In this document: piece by piece, positions 51,554-59,531 of the stretch | Layout of the letters: every line of letters begins with the position of its first letter | Numbering within the stretch: the first letter of the stretch is position 1 | Origin: Streptomyces sp. 840.1 | Lineage (GTDB): Bacteria; Actinomycetota; Actinomycetes; Streptomycetales; Streptomycetaceae | NCBI RefSeq assembly: GCF_003751445.1 | Contig: NZ_RJUU01000001.1 | Location: 2,919,001-2,983,000, forward strand | Length of the DNA: 64,000 bases | Direction of reading: 5' to 3' | Notes under the pieces: model-generated | Told to the model about the DNA's origin: nothing | What the model saw: only the letters and a program-made list of their open reading frames with translations | The model's database searches: none | Position numbers and translations under genes: made by a program

Positions 51554-53025
51554 CCACGACTCCCCAGCGCTCTCCCCAGCGCCTCTTCATCGGCGGCGAG
51601 TGGACCGAGCCCGCGAGCGGCCACTACGAGGTGATCAACCCGGCGACCGAGGAGATCGTCGGCCTCGCCCCCGAGGCGAGCCGCGCGCAGGTGTACGAGG
51701 CGGCCGCGTCGGCCCGCGAGGCCTTCGCGAGCTGGTCGCTGACCCGCCCCGAGGAGCGCGCCGCGATCCTCGACCGCGCCGCCGACCTGATGCAGCGCGA
51801 CTTCGCCGCCAACGCCGCACTCGCCCAGGCGGAGAGCGGCGCCACCACGGGAACGGCCCGGGGCATGCAGGTCGCCGTGGGCGCGGCCCGGTTCCGGCGG
51901 TACGCGAAGGGCGCCCTGGAACCGGCCGAGGAGGCGGTCCCGCCGCAGATCAACGAGGCCGGTCCGATGGGCCGGGCCGGGATCTTCGGGGCACTCGCGG
52001 TCCGCCAGCCGGTGGGCGTGGTCACCTGCATCACCTCGTACAACAACCCCTGGGCCAACCCGGCGGGCAAGATCGCGCCCGCGCTCGCGATGGGCAACAC
52101 GGTCCTCGTGAAACCGGCCCCGCAGGACCCGCTCTCCGTCTACCGGATGGCCGAGGCCCTCGCGGAGGCGGGCGTTCCGCCGGGCGTCGTCAACGTCGTC
52201 AGCGGTTCGGGGGCGGAGGCGGGCGAGGCGGCCGTCGACTCGCCCGATGTGGACATGGTGAGCTTCACCGGCTCCACCTCGGTCGGGCAGCGCATCGCGG
52301 AGGTCTGCGGCCGTTCCATGAAACGGCAGTTGATGGAGCTGGGCGGAAAGGGCGCAGCCGTGGTGCTCGACGACGCCGACCTCGATTCGGCGGTGGCGGG
52401 CATCGGCACCACGTTCTCGTTCTACAGCGGACAGATCTGTACGGCTCCGACCCGCGTCCTGGTCCAGCGGGCCGCGCACGACGCCCTGGTCGAGAAGCTC
52501 ACGGCGTACGCCGGGTACCTGCCCGTCGGGGACCCGACGGCGAAGGGCACGGTCGTCGGCCCGGTCATCTCCGCCGCCCACCGCGACCGCGTCGAGTCGT
52601 ACGTCGAACTGGGCCGCAAGGAAGGAGCCCGGATCGTCACGGGCGGCGAACGCCCCGCCCCCACCGGCCGGGGTTTCTACGTCGCGCCGACGCTCCTGGC
52701 CGACTGCACCCCCGACATGCGGGTCGTGCGGGAGGAGATCTTCGGCCCGGTCGTGGTGGTGGTGCCCTTCGACGACGAGGAGGAGGGCATCGCGCTGGCC
52801 AACGACAGCGACTACGGGCTGATCGACTACGTCTGGTCCGGCGATGTGGCCCGCGCCTTCCGCGTCGCCCGCAGGCTGCGGGCCGGCGGGGTCGGGGTGA
52901 ACACCATCGGCCGGAACATGGAGGCCCCGTTCGGCGGGTTCAAGCGCAGCGGGGTCGGCCGGGACGTCGGCTCGTACGCCCTGCACGCGTACAGCGAACT
53001 CCAGGCGATCGTCTGGCCGGGCTGA
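51550..53025 (+). CDS. Aldehyde dehydrogenase
   Basis: 491 aa; the GTG overlaps the amidohydrolase stop (GTGA). NAD(P)-dependent ALDH: YNNPWANPAGKIAPALAMGN in outline, FTGSTSVGQ, general base Glu in LMELGGKGA, nucleophile Cys in YSGQICTAPTRV and the EEIFGPVVVV segment. It ends with PFGGFKRSGVGRDVGSYALHAY. It is the last gene of the monooxygenase-amidohydrolase operon and probably oxidises the aldehyde released by the earlier steps. A convergent NUDIX gene follows. Confidence 0.93.
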   Translation: MTTTPQRSPQRLFIGGEWTEPASGHYEVINPATEEIVGLAPEASRAQVYEAAASAREAFASWSLTRPEERAAILDRAADLMQRDFAANAALAQAESGATTGTARGMQVAVGAARFRRYAKGALEPAEEAVPPQINEAGPMGRAGIFGALAVRQPVGVVTCITSYNNPWANPAGKIAPALAMGNTVLVKPAPQDPLSVYRMAEALAEAGVPPGVVNVVSGSGAEAGEAAVDSPDVDMVSFTGSTSVGQRIAEVCGRSMKRQLMELGGKGAAVVLDDADLDSAVAGIGTTFSFYSGQICTAPTRVLVQRAAHDALVEKLTAYAGYLPVGDPTAKGTVVGPVISAAHRDRVESYVELGRKEGARIVTGGERPAPTGRGFYVAPTLLADCTPDMRVVREEIFGPVVVVVPFDDEEEGIALANDSDYGLIDYVWSGDVARAFRVARRLRAGGVGVNTIGRNMEAPFGGFKRSGVGRDVGSYALHAYSELQAIVWPG

Positions 53026-53094
53026 GGCGGGGCGGCCGCTGAACCACAGCTTGTGGAAGGCCGCTTCGAGGGGCAGCCGCACCGGCCTGTGAAG

Positions 53095-53649
53095 TCAGCG
53101 CAGTGCGGCCGCCACCCGTCGACGTAGCGACGCAGACACGATGGCGTCTGGGCCCAGCCAGGTGGCATCGCTGACCTCCTCGGTCTGGAGCGCACTGATC
53201 CCGCTGTTCACGGTCCGGAAGAGATACCGGAAGTCGACGTGCCGGTGTTCCGGCTCGCCCTTGGCATCGTTGGCCGGGATGACGTGCACATCGATATGGA
53301 GGGGGACGCCCGCCGGCACCTCGATGGCTGAGGTTTCCATGCCCGTCTCTTCGGTGAGCTCGCGCAGGGCGGCAGCCTGAAGGTTCTCGTCCTCGGGTTC
53401 CAGATGGCCGCCAGGCAGGAGCCACTTGTCCAGGGCGAGGTGGTGGACGTGGAGGATGCGGCTGTCCGGGCGCACGAGGATCGCGCCCGCGGTGGCGTGG
53501 ACCGGGAACTCCGTGCGGGACGTGAGATCGACACCACGGTCGAGGAGGTTGAGTACGGTTCTGAGGCCGGGCATTTCCTTCGGATGCGTTCCGAGGTAGG
53601 CGATCAGGGTCCTGCGGATTTGGTCTGCACTGATTGGCACGGAGATCAC
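53095..53649 (-). CDS. NUDIX hydrolase
   Basis: 184 aa. The GTG at 53649 overlaps the upstream gene's stop (GTGA), so it is translationally coupled to the SAHH-like gene. The Nudix box is GGHLEPEDENLQAAALRELTEETG in outline, with REL.EETG intact, so the metal site should be active. An N-terminal helical part of about 45 residues precedes the fold. Such enzymes cleave nucleoside diphosphate-linked compounds. In this module it could act on a nucleotide-derived signal or intermediate; the substrate is unknown. Confidence 0.9.
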   Translation of the reverse strand: MISVPISADQIRRTLIAYLGTHPKEMPGLRTVLNLLDRGVDLTSRTEFPVHATAGAILVRPDSRILHVHHLALDKWLLPGGHLEPEDENLQAAALRELTEETGMETSAIEVPAGVPLHIDVHVIPANDAKGEPEHRHVDFRYLFRTVNSGISALQTEEVSDATWLGPDAIVSASLRRRVAAALR

Positions 53650-54767
53650 CTGTTGAAGTAGGAGAGCCAGGTCGCCGCGATGGCGGCCCGGTCGGCTGCG
53701 GCGACCTCATGGAGGCCGGGGGCGAGGTCGTCTCGGGTGAGCATCCTGATCGCGGAGAGGATCTCTGCCTGAACCAGGAAGATGAACGGTCCAACGCTGG
53801 CCCCGTGGAGGAAGTTCACGGCGTTGCCGCCGTTCGCCAGATAGAAGTAGTGACCGGTGGTCTGGTAGCGGGTGACGTGATCGCCGACCTTCGTACGGGT
53901 GTAGACCTCGGGGAGGGTGCCGAGTTCGAGTTCGTCCTCGCTGCTGGTGACTGTGGCGACGTACGCGCCGTTGCGGAGGTTGCCGAAGTCCTCGCCACGC
54001 AGCGAGACCGAGCCGGTGGCGCACAGAACGAGGCCGGCGCCGGTCAGGGCGCTCTCCCGGTCCCGGGCAACGGCGAAGCCCTGGGCGAGTGCCTGTGCGC
54101 GACGGACGGGATCGATATCGAAGACGGTGACCTGGACGCCTTTGGCGTGCAGCAGTCGGGCGATGGAGCTGCCGAGCTTGCCGAAACCGATCACCAGGGC
54201 GGGACGACCGTGAAGAATGTCCCCCCGGCCGCGCATGACCGCCTCGGTGGAGAAGACGACGGACTGGCCGACGAGGAAGTCTTCCGGGTCTTTGAGAGGC
54301 GAACGAGCGACCGAGATCACCGGGCAGGGGAGCTTGTCGATACCGGCGTAACGTCGGTGGCCGTTCTCCGTGTCCTCGATGACGCCTGCCAACTGCCCGG
54401 AGAACCGGTCGTGCAGGTCGGTGAGTGCGGGAGCGAAGTAGCCTCCGACGTCCAGCAGGACGATCCGTTCTCCGCCTGCTCGGGACTCGATGTAGTCCAG
54501 TGCACTGTCCGGGTCGGCGAAGAGGCCCCGGGAGAGGGCGTCGACAGCAATGCAGCGCTCGACCTCTCTGCGCGCGCTCTCGCTGACCGACTTGGGCTTG
54601 GGAAGCACCGCACGCAGGTCGCTCAGGGCGGCGACAGCGCGGACGAAGCCAGGGCGCTCGGGCAGAAGATGTGTGATCAGGAACGACGAGGCACGTTCCT
54701 CGGGGAGGAAGCGGCCGACGATGTTCGCGAAATAGGCGTCCAGTCGGGCACGTTCGAAAGTTTCCAT
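53646..54767 (-). CDS. S-adenosylhomocysteine hydrolase-like NAD-binding protein
   Basis: 373 aa; ATG at 54767 with GGGAG upstream. The second half is a Rossmann NAD domain resembling that of SAHH: LVIGFGKLGSSIARLLHAKGVQVTVFDIDP in outline, then LVLCATGSVSL, and the NGGNAVNFLHGAS segment comparable to the NxG..H part of SAHH. The N-terminal half is divergent and shorter than in the 430-480-aa housekeeping enzyme, and the usual adenosine-binding motifs are not obvious. It may therefore oxidise or hydrolyse another nucleoside thioether, or bind NAD without catalysis. It is coupled to the NUDIX gene and overlaps the HATPase gene by 91 bp. Confidence 0.8.
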   Translation of the reverse strand: METFERARLDAYFANIVGRFLPEERASSFLITHLLPERPGFVRAVAALSDLRAVLPKPKSVSESARREVERCIAVDALSRGLFADPDSALDYIESRAGGERIVLLDVGGYFAPALTDLHDRFSGQLAGVIEDTENGHRRYAGIDKLPCPVISVARSPLKDPEDFLVGQSVVFSTEAVMRGRGDILHGRPALVIGFGKLGSSIARLLHAKGVQVTVFDIDPVRRAQALAQGFAVARDRESALTGAGLVLCATGSVSLRGEDFGNLRNGAYVATVTSSEDELELGTLPEVYTRTKVGDHVTRYQTTGHYFYLANGGNAVNFLHGASVGPFIFLVQAEILSAIRMLTRDDLAPGLHEVAAADRAAIAATWLSYFNR

Positions 54768-55225
54768 GGCTGTTCTCCCTCACATTCGGTCCGCGACGCG
54801 GGTTGATCGGCAGGCTGCATCTCGGGTACGGCCTTGAAGCGCGACCACACGACCTTTCCGTAGGGGGCCCGGTTCTCCACCCCCCAGTCGTCGGCGAGCG
54901 ATCGGACAATCCATAGTCCGCGCCCCGTGATGTCCGTGTCGGAGGCCGTATGCACACAGGGGAGGGACCCGGGGCCTGCGTCGCGGCTGTCGTGGACCTC
55001 CAGGCGTACGCCGTCCCCGTCGGCGCAGAGGCGTACCAGGAAGCCATGACCGCGGCGGGTCCCGTGTACCAGAGCGTTGGTGACCAACTCCGATACGCAC
55101 AGACGAATGTCTTCGGCCGACTCGCCGGAGATCCCCCACGACGCCAGCGTGGTGAGAACGAACCGGCGGGCCAGGCAGACCGAGGAACGCCTGGCTTCGA
55201 AGTAGTTGTGCAGCGCATTCGTCAT
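54677..55225 (-). CDS. RsbW/SpoIIAB-like ATP-binding protein (HATPase)
   Basis: 182 aa from the ATG at 55225 (GAGGTG upstream). It is a single HATPase_c domain of the anti-sigma type: N-box SELVTNALVHGT, G1-like LEVHDSRD and G2 ITGRGLWIVRSLADDWG. No kinase transmitter or sensor is attached. The last 45 residues are Ser/Pro-rich and are encoded in the 91-bp overlap with the SAHH-like gene. In Streptomyces such proteins are common next to XRE-type regulators, and the divergent XRE-TPR gene fits that pattern. Partner unknown. Confidence 0.88.
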   Translation of the reverse strand: MTNALHNYFEARRSSVCLARRFVLTTLASWGISGESAEDIRLCVSELVTNALVHGTRRGHGFLVRLCADGDGVRLEVHDSRDAGPGSLPCVHTASDTDITGRGLWIVRSLADDWGVENRAPYGKVVWSRFKAVPEMQPADQPASRTECEGEQPWKLSNVPDWTPISRTSSAASSPRNVPRRS

Positions 55226-55244
55226 GGCACACCTCGTTCATGGA

Positions 55245-55259
55245 GACCGGAAACCGGTC
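55245..55259. promoter_or_regulatory. Inverted repeat upstream of the HATPase gene
   Basis: GACCGGAAACCGGTC has perfect 6-bp arms around AAA, 20 bp upstream of the HATPase start, in the divergent spacer. It is a candidate operator for the minus-strand operon. Confidence 0.5.
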
Positions 55260-55326
55260 CTCCGGAGACCTGGGTGAGGCCGGCCCCTTGAGCCTGGCTT
55301 CTGCGGCCGGGCCATGGAACCAACCG

Positions 55327-55348
55327 CTGTCCCACTTCTGTCCCACTA
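55327..55348. repeat. Two tandem 11-bp repeats in the divergent spacer
   Basis: CTGTCCCACTT and CTGTCCCACTA follow each other directly. On the other strand this reads as repeated GTGGGACAG. An 11-bp period places both units on one face of the helix, as expected for a tandem-bound XRE protein. Confidence 0.62.
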
Positions 55349-55403
55349 CCGCCCTCCTTCCCTCTGTGCCCGTGCTTCCATGACCACCGGAGAGGAGCGA
55401 GAA

Positions 55404-56474
55404 GTGGCGACTGTGCTCAACTGGACCGGCCTGGAAGCAAGAGCTTTGCGGCTGGCCCTGCGCAAGAGTGTCCGGGGCTTCGCCGAGCACCTGGGGGTCG
55501 CGGTCAACACCGTCTCCAAATGGGAGAAGCTGCTCGGCGATACGACGCCGCAGTCCGACAGCCAGGCCATGCTCGACACCGTGCTCGCCCGCGCGGACGC
55601 CGATGCTACGGCGCGTTTCGCACATCGGCTGGCCGAACAGGAGGCCGCGCCGCGAAACCTCGGTCCCGCGGCGCCGACCGTTGCAGAGTACGAGACGTGG
55701 GCAGAAGACCTGGAACGCGCCGCAGTCTGCCTGAGCCGCCAGGACTTCGGCTTCGCAGGCACGTTGCTCGAACGTTGGCTGCGCCGTGTTCCACCGCGTG
55801 AGCTGGACGACCAGGGGCTGTACCTCTATGCGCGGTCGCTCACACTCAACGGTGACATGCGACGGCTGCAAGGCACGGTCCGCGATCTCCTCACCGCGAC
55901 CTCGCTCTACGGCGACGCACACAGCATGTTCACCGCGCTCGGCATCCCGCGCAGGGCAGCCCAGCTAGAGCTCTCGCTTGCCGTCGTCGCCGAGATGTCG
56001 GGCCGGCTCACGCCCGCCGCCTCCCGGTACGAATCCCTTGCCGCTGACGAGCGGCTGAACCGGCGCGACAGGGTGAGGGCCCGGCTGTGGGTCGGCACCG
56101 CCCTGGCGAAGCAAGGCCACAATCGCTCGGCCATCGAGCTCATGCATGCGGCCGCGCGGGACTTCTACGATTTAGTGGAGCCCGAGGACTGGGCAGTGTC
56201 CCAGCAGAAGCTCGCACTCGCTCACCGAGGCGCGGGAGACCTCACACACGCGCTGCGCCACATCGCGACAGCCCGGTCCGCCGGACTTCCTAATTCCCCA
56301 CTTGAGCACGTACAGCTCGACACCGCGCACGCGCACATCCTGTTGTCCGATCCCGCGACCGCCGACGAGGGCAGAAAGACTCTTGCGCGAGCCGCTGTCA
56401 CCGCCGGGCAACATGGGCTGAAGCATCAACTGCGCAGCATCACCAGCATCCGCGACAACGAGGACCACGCATGA
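55404..56474 (+). CDS. XRE-family regulator with TPR-like C-terminal region
   Basis: 356 aa from the GTG at 55404 (GGAGAGGAG upstream); an ATG at 55380 is an alternative. The N-terminal XRE HTH is ALRKSVRGFAEHLGVAVNTVSKWEK in outline. The remaining about 270 residues are helical, TPR-like repeats with Leu/Ala periodicity (LYARSLTLNGDMRRL, RARLWVGTALAKQGHNRSA, QQKLALAHRGAGDLTHALRHI in outline). Such proteins often sense a small molecule or peptide. It overlaps the YdcF gene (ATGA) and is divergent from the NUDIX/SAHH-like/HATPase operon, so it is the probable switch of the whole module. Confidence 0.9.
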   Translation: MATVLNWTGLEARALRLALRKSVRGFAEHLGVAVNTVSKWEKLLGDTTPQSDSQAMLDTVLARADADATARFAHRLAEQEAAPRNLGPAAPTVAEYETWAEDLERAAVCLSRQDFGFAGTLLERWLRRVPPRELDDQGLYLYARSLTLNGDMRRLQGTVRDLLTATSLYGDAHSMFTALGIPRRAAQLELSLAVVAEMSGRLTPAASRYESLAADERLNRRDRVRARLWVGTALAKQGHNRSAIELMHAAARDFYDLVEPEDWAVSQQKLALAHRGAGDLTHALRHIATARSAGLPNSPLEHVQLDTAHAHILLSDPATADEGRKTLARAAVTAGQHGLKHQLRSITSIRDNEDHA

Positions 56475-57127
56475 AGCCGATCACCGACGCCGACCGGGAG
56501 GACGCCCGGAGGCTGTGGGACTTCAACCTCATGCACCATCCCGTCCGTCCCGTCTCGGCCGCCGTAGCCCTGGGCGGTTGCGACCTCGGCGTCGTCGCCG
56601 CCGTGGCAGAGCTCTACCGTGCGCGTCTCTTTCCGACCGTGGTCTTCACCGGCGGCATCACGCCCGCCACTCGCGGACGCTTCCCGCGCGGCGAGGCCGT
56701 CCACTTCCGGGCGGAAGCGCTCGCTCTGGGGATGCCGGATCAGGCGATCCTCCTGGAGACCCGCGCGACCAATACCGGGCAGAACATCAGCTTCGCTCGC
56801 GAAGTGCTGGAGGGCACGGGCCAGGCGCTGTACTCCGTCCTGATGGTGACCATGCCCTACATGCAGCGGCGGGCGTACGCCACCTGCCGCCGGCAGTGGC
56901 CCCAGGTGGAACCCGTCTGCGCCTCCCAGGAGATCACCTTCGACGAGTATGCCAAGACACAGGATGACGAGGAGGAGTTCATCGCCATGATGATGGGCGA
57001 TACGCACCGCGTGATGGAGTACCCGCGCCGAGGCTTCGCCATCGAGCAGGAGGTTCCGGAGCATGTCCGTGACTCCTTCGAGCGGCTGCGCGAACGGGGC
57101 TACGATGGCTGGCTACTCCGCGACTGA
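56471..57127 (+). CDS. YdcF/DUF218-family protein
   Basis: 218 aa; ATG overlaps the XRE stop. DUF218 pattern: SAAVALGGCDLGVVAAVAEL near the start, FTGGITPATRG, and the conserved E..A.NTGQNISFAREVL helix. The family binds nucleotide- or lipid-linked substrates; E. coli YdcF binds SAM, and SanA/ElyC members act in envelope biology. There is no membrane anchor here, so this is a cytosolic YdcF type. It is followed by WbqC with a 23-bp overlap. A nucleotide- or SAM-linked substrate shared with the NUDIX and SAHH-like proteins is an attractive guess. Confidence 0.85.
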   Translation: MKPITDADREDARRLWDFNLMHHPVRPVSAAVALGGCDLGVVAAVAELYRARLFPTVVFTGGITPATRGRFPRGEAVHFRAEALALGMPDQAILLETRATNTGQNISFAREVLEGTGQALYSVLMVTMPYMQRRAYATCRRQWPQVEPVCASQEITFDEYAKTQDDEEEFIAMMMGDTHRVMEYPRRGFAIEQEVPEHVRDSFERLRERGYDGWLLRD

Positions 57128-57917
57128 ACGCCCACCCGACCGCGGGAAGGGCGGGCTCTGCGCTATCCATCAGCCCAACCTCTTCCCCCGGCTCTCGACC
57201 CTTGCCAAGCTTTACGCGGCCGACTGCTGGGTTGTCCTGGACGACGTGCAGTTCGCCCGCCGCGACTACCAGCACAGAGCCCTTCTCGGCTCGCTCCCGG
57301 ACCAGCGGCAACGGCAGTGGCTCACGCTTCCCACGCACCTGCCACGCGGACGGCCGACACTCATCCACGAGGCACGGCTCGTCGACCCCGCGAAGTCACG
57401 TCGAAAGGTGGCGCTGCTGCTTCGGCAGTACTACGGGGCCAGCCCGTTCTGGCCCTGTTTCCGCGAGGCGCTGCGAGCGCTTCTCGACCTCATGCAGGAG
57501 ACCGACCACGCAGACACGATCGCCGAGACCTCCACGCGTTTGCTTCTCGACCTGCTCGGCTGGCGCGGCTGTGTGGTTCGTAGCAGTACGCTCCCCTCGC
57601 GCTCCGGACGCTCGGAGCGACTCGCCGACCTCGCGGGAGCGACCGGCGCGGTCGTCTACCTCTGCGGTACCGGCGGGATGCACTATCTGCAGCCCGAGGC
57701 GTTCCGGGAACGCGCCATCGAGGTGGCGCCCTTCCGTATCCCGACCGACGGCGGGCCATGGACCGGCGCCCGAGAGATCAGCGCCTTGTGGGCCTTGATG
57801 TCCTACGGCCCACGCGAGGTCGCCAGGTATCTGCGCACACCAGCCAGTGGTCAAGTACTGCGGTCGGCTGCCGCCGGCCTCGACGATCGCAGCCGCCCTG
57901 CTGGCCGACGACCCTGA
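57105..57917 (+). CDS. WbqC-family protein
   Basis: About 270 aa from the ATG at 57105, which lies inside the ydcF-like gene (23-bp overlap). The WbqC signature is present: AIHQPNLFPRLSTLAKL, VVLDDVQFARRDYQHRALL and later YLCGTGGMHYL. WbqC proteins occur in O-antigen and other biosynthetic clusters and are proposed to attach amino acids to sugars. The last 30 residues (SGQVLRSAAAGLDDRSRPAGRRP) look unlike the family, and another frame over the same bases is open (from GTG at about 57849), so the 3' end may be altered. Confidence 0.82.
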   Translation: MAGYSATERPPDRGKGGLCAIHQPNLFPRLSTLAKLYAADCWVVLDDVQFARRDYQHRALLGSLPDQRQRQWLTLPTHLPRGRPTLIHEARLVDPAKSRRKVALLLRQYYGASPFWPCFREALRALLDLMQETDHADTIAETSTRLLLDLLGWRGCVVRSSTLPSRSGRSERLADLAGATGAVVYLCGTGGMHYLQPEAFRERAIEVAPFRIPTDGGPWTGAREISALWALMSYGPREVARYLRTPASGQVLRSAAAGLDDRSRPAGRRP

Positions 57918-57980
57918 CCTTCCAATCGCCGTCCTGATGGATGACCTCGCCGACGCCCGCAAAATATCTCGCCATCAAGT

Positions 57981-57996
57981 ATCTTGACATCGAGAT
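57981..57996. promoter_or_regulatory. Imperfect palindrome over the MFS promoter
   Basis: ATCTTGACATCGAGAT reads as ATCT-Y-GA/TC-R-AGAT arms around CA, a typical MarR-type operator shape. Related half-sites occur just upstream (ATCTCGCCATCAAGTAT at 57965-57981) and downstream (ATCTCTTG...GAGAT at about 58028-58045). It contains the -35 hexamer. Confidence 0.5.
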
Positions 57997-58012
57997 TATT
58001 TCTCGGCAGGCT
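57984..58012 (+). promoter_or_regulatory. Promoter of the MFS transporter gene
   Basis: TTGACA (57984-57989), a 17-bp spacer and CAGGCT (58007-58012). The -35 is a perfect consensus and lies within the palindrome, so repression by a dimeric regulator is likely. Confidence 0.58.
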
Positions 58013-58060
58013 GCCCCCGGTCCAGCGATCTCTTGTTGCTGAGATATTCGGGGGTGGAAG

Positions 58061-59422
58061 GTGCGACGACGTACTACGAGGAGCCGAGGCGACCGGGGCC
58101 CGGAAGGCGGGCCGGGGCTGCTGGCGCAGTTGCGCAACCCGCCCGGCGGCCGGAACGCCCGGATCATGCTGCTCGCCCTGTCGGTCGACCGCACCGGATC
58201 GGGGCTGTGGGCCGCGTCCTCGGTTCTGTACCTCACCTTCGTCACGCATCTGAGCGCTCAGCAGGTCGGGGTGCTGCTGGGCGTGGCCGGAGTGGCGGGC
58301 ATCGTCGGTTCGCCGCTGGCCGGGCGGCTGGCCGGGCGCTTTCCGCTGCGTCCGCTGCTGATCGGCTGCCATCTGCTGCGGCTGGTGACCCTGACCCTGG
58401 TGCTGCTGTGCACGGGCTTCGAGGCGCTGCTGCCCGTCGTCGCCGCGACCTACCTGGGGGACAGGGCGGCCAAGACGCTGGAGATGCTGTTCGCCACCCG
58501 CGCGGCCGGCGAACGGCGTTCCGCATACCAGGCGTTGTCCCGCAGCGCGGCCAACGCGGGGTACGGAGTCGGCGCCGGGATCGCGGCCGTCGGGCTGGCC
58601 GTGGGCACCACGGGTGCCTACCGCGCCCTGATCCTCGGCAACGCGCTGTCCTTCGTCGTCGCGGCGGTGCTGGTGTGGCGCACCGGCGAGCTGCGGGAGA
58701 CGACGGTCGAGGTGGCACGGTCGACGGCGGGGCCCGGGGCGGCGTCGGAGCCTGCCGCCGGGCGCACCTCCGGGCGGCCGAAGAGCCCCTGGCGGGACCG
58801 TGGTTACCTCAGGTTCGTCCTGCTCGACATCCCGATGAACCTCGACGACTCGGTCCTCGGCGTCGGCCTGCCGCTGTGGCTGGTCAACCGCACCTCCGCG
58901 CCGCACGCGCTCGTGCCGGCCTTCCTGGTCATCAACACCGTGCTGGTCGTGGTGCTCCAACTGAGCGTCTCCAGAAGGGCCGAGGGCCCGCGCCGGACGG
59001 TCCGGGCGCTGCTGCTGTACGGCGGCCTGATGTTCGTGTGCTGCGCGCTCCTGGCCGGCGCCGTCCGGTGCGGGACCTGGACGGCCGCGGCGGTCCTGCT
59101 CGGTGCGGCGGTGCTGGTCACCCTGGCGGAGCTGATGCGCTCGGTGAGCTCCTGGGAGCTGGCCGTCCTGCTGGCGCCCCCGGAAGCGAGGGCCTCCTAC
59201 CTCGGGGTGGCGGGCATGTCGCAGTCCATCCAGAAGTCCGCCGGGCCCCCGCTGCTGACCGGCGTGGTGATGGCCGCAGGGCCGGCGGGGTGGCTGGTGC
59301 TCGGCACGGTGATCGCGGGCCTCGCCGTCGTCCAACGGCGCTCCTGCGCCCAGCGGTTCCGCGCCCTCGCGCAACCCGTCCCGGACCGCGCGCGGGCCGC
59401 CGCACCGGTCGGACCGGAATAG
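58061..59422 (+). CDS. MFS transporter
   Basis: 453 aa, GTG start with a G-rich upstream stretch. About 12 membrane helices with a charged central loop of about 50 residues (TTVEVARSTAGPGAAS onward). The motif A-like loop between helices 2 and 3 is GRLAGRFPLRPLL. It resembles drug or metabolite exporters of the DHA-like groups. The promoter carries a MarR-like palindrome, although no MarR gene is adjacent. It may export the product of, or protect against a ligand sensed by, the neighbouring accessory module; this is inference. Confidence 0.87.
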   Translation: MRRRTTRSRGDRGPEGGPGLLAQLRNPPGGRNARIMLLALSVDRTGSGLWAASSVLYLTFVTHLSAQQVGVLLGVAGVAGIVGSPLAGRLAGRFPLRPLLIGCHLLRLVTLTLVLLCTGFEALLPVVAATYLGDRAAKTLEMLFATRAAGERRSAYQALSRSAANAGYGVGAGIAAVGLAVGTTGAYRALILGNALSFVVAAVLVWRTGELRETTVEVARSTAGPGAASEPAAGRTSGRPKSPWRDRGYLRFVLLDIPMNLDDSVLGVGLPLWLVNRTSAPHALVPAFLVINTVLVVVLQLSVSRRAEGPRRTVRALLLYGGLMFVCCALLAGAVRCGTWTAAAVLLGAAVLVTLAELMRSVSSWELAVLLAPPEARASYLGVAGMSQSIQKSAGPPLLTGVVMAAGPAGWLVLGTVIAGLAVVQRRSCAQRFRALAQPVPDRARAAAPVGPE

Positions 59423-59531
59423 CGGGCGGCCGGGCGGGGCGGTGTCCGGCGAGTGCAGCGGCGGTGCCCCGGGACCGACCCCGGCGTCCATTGGCGGGGC
59501 GGGCGCGACGCGGTATCAATGGCAGGGACCG

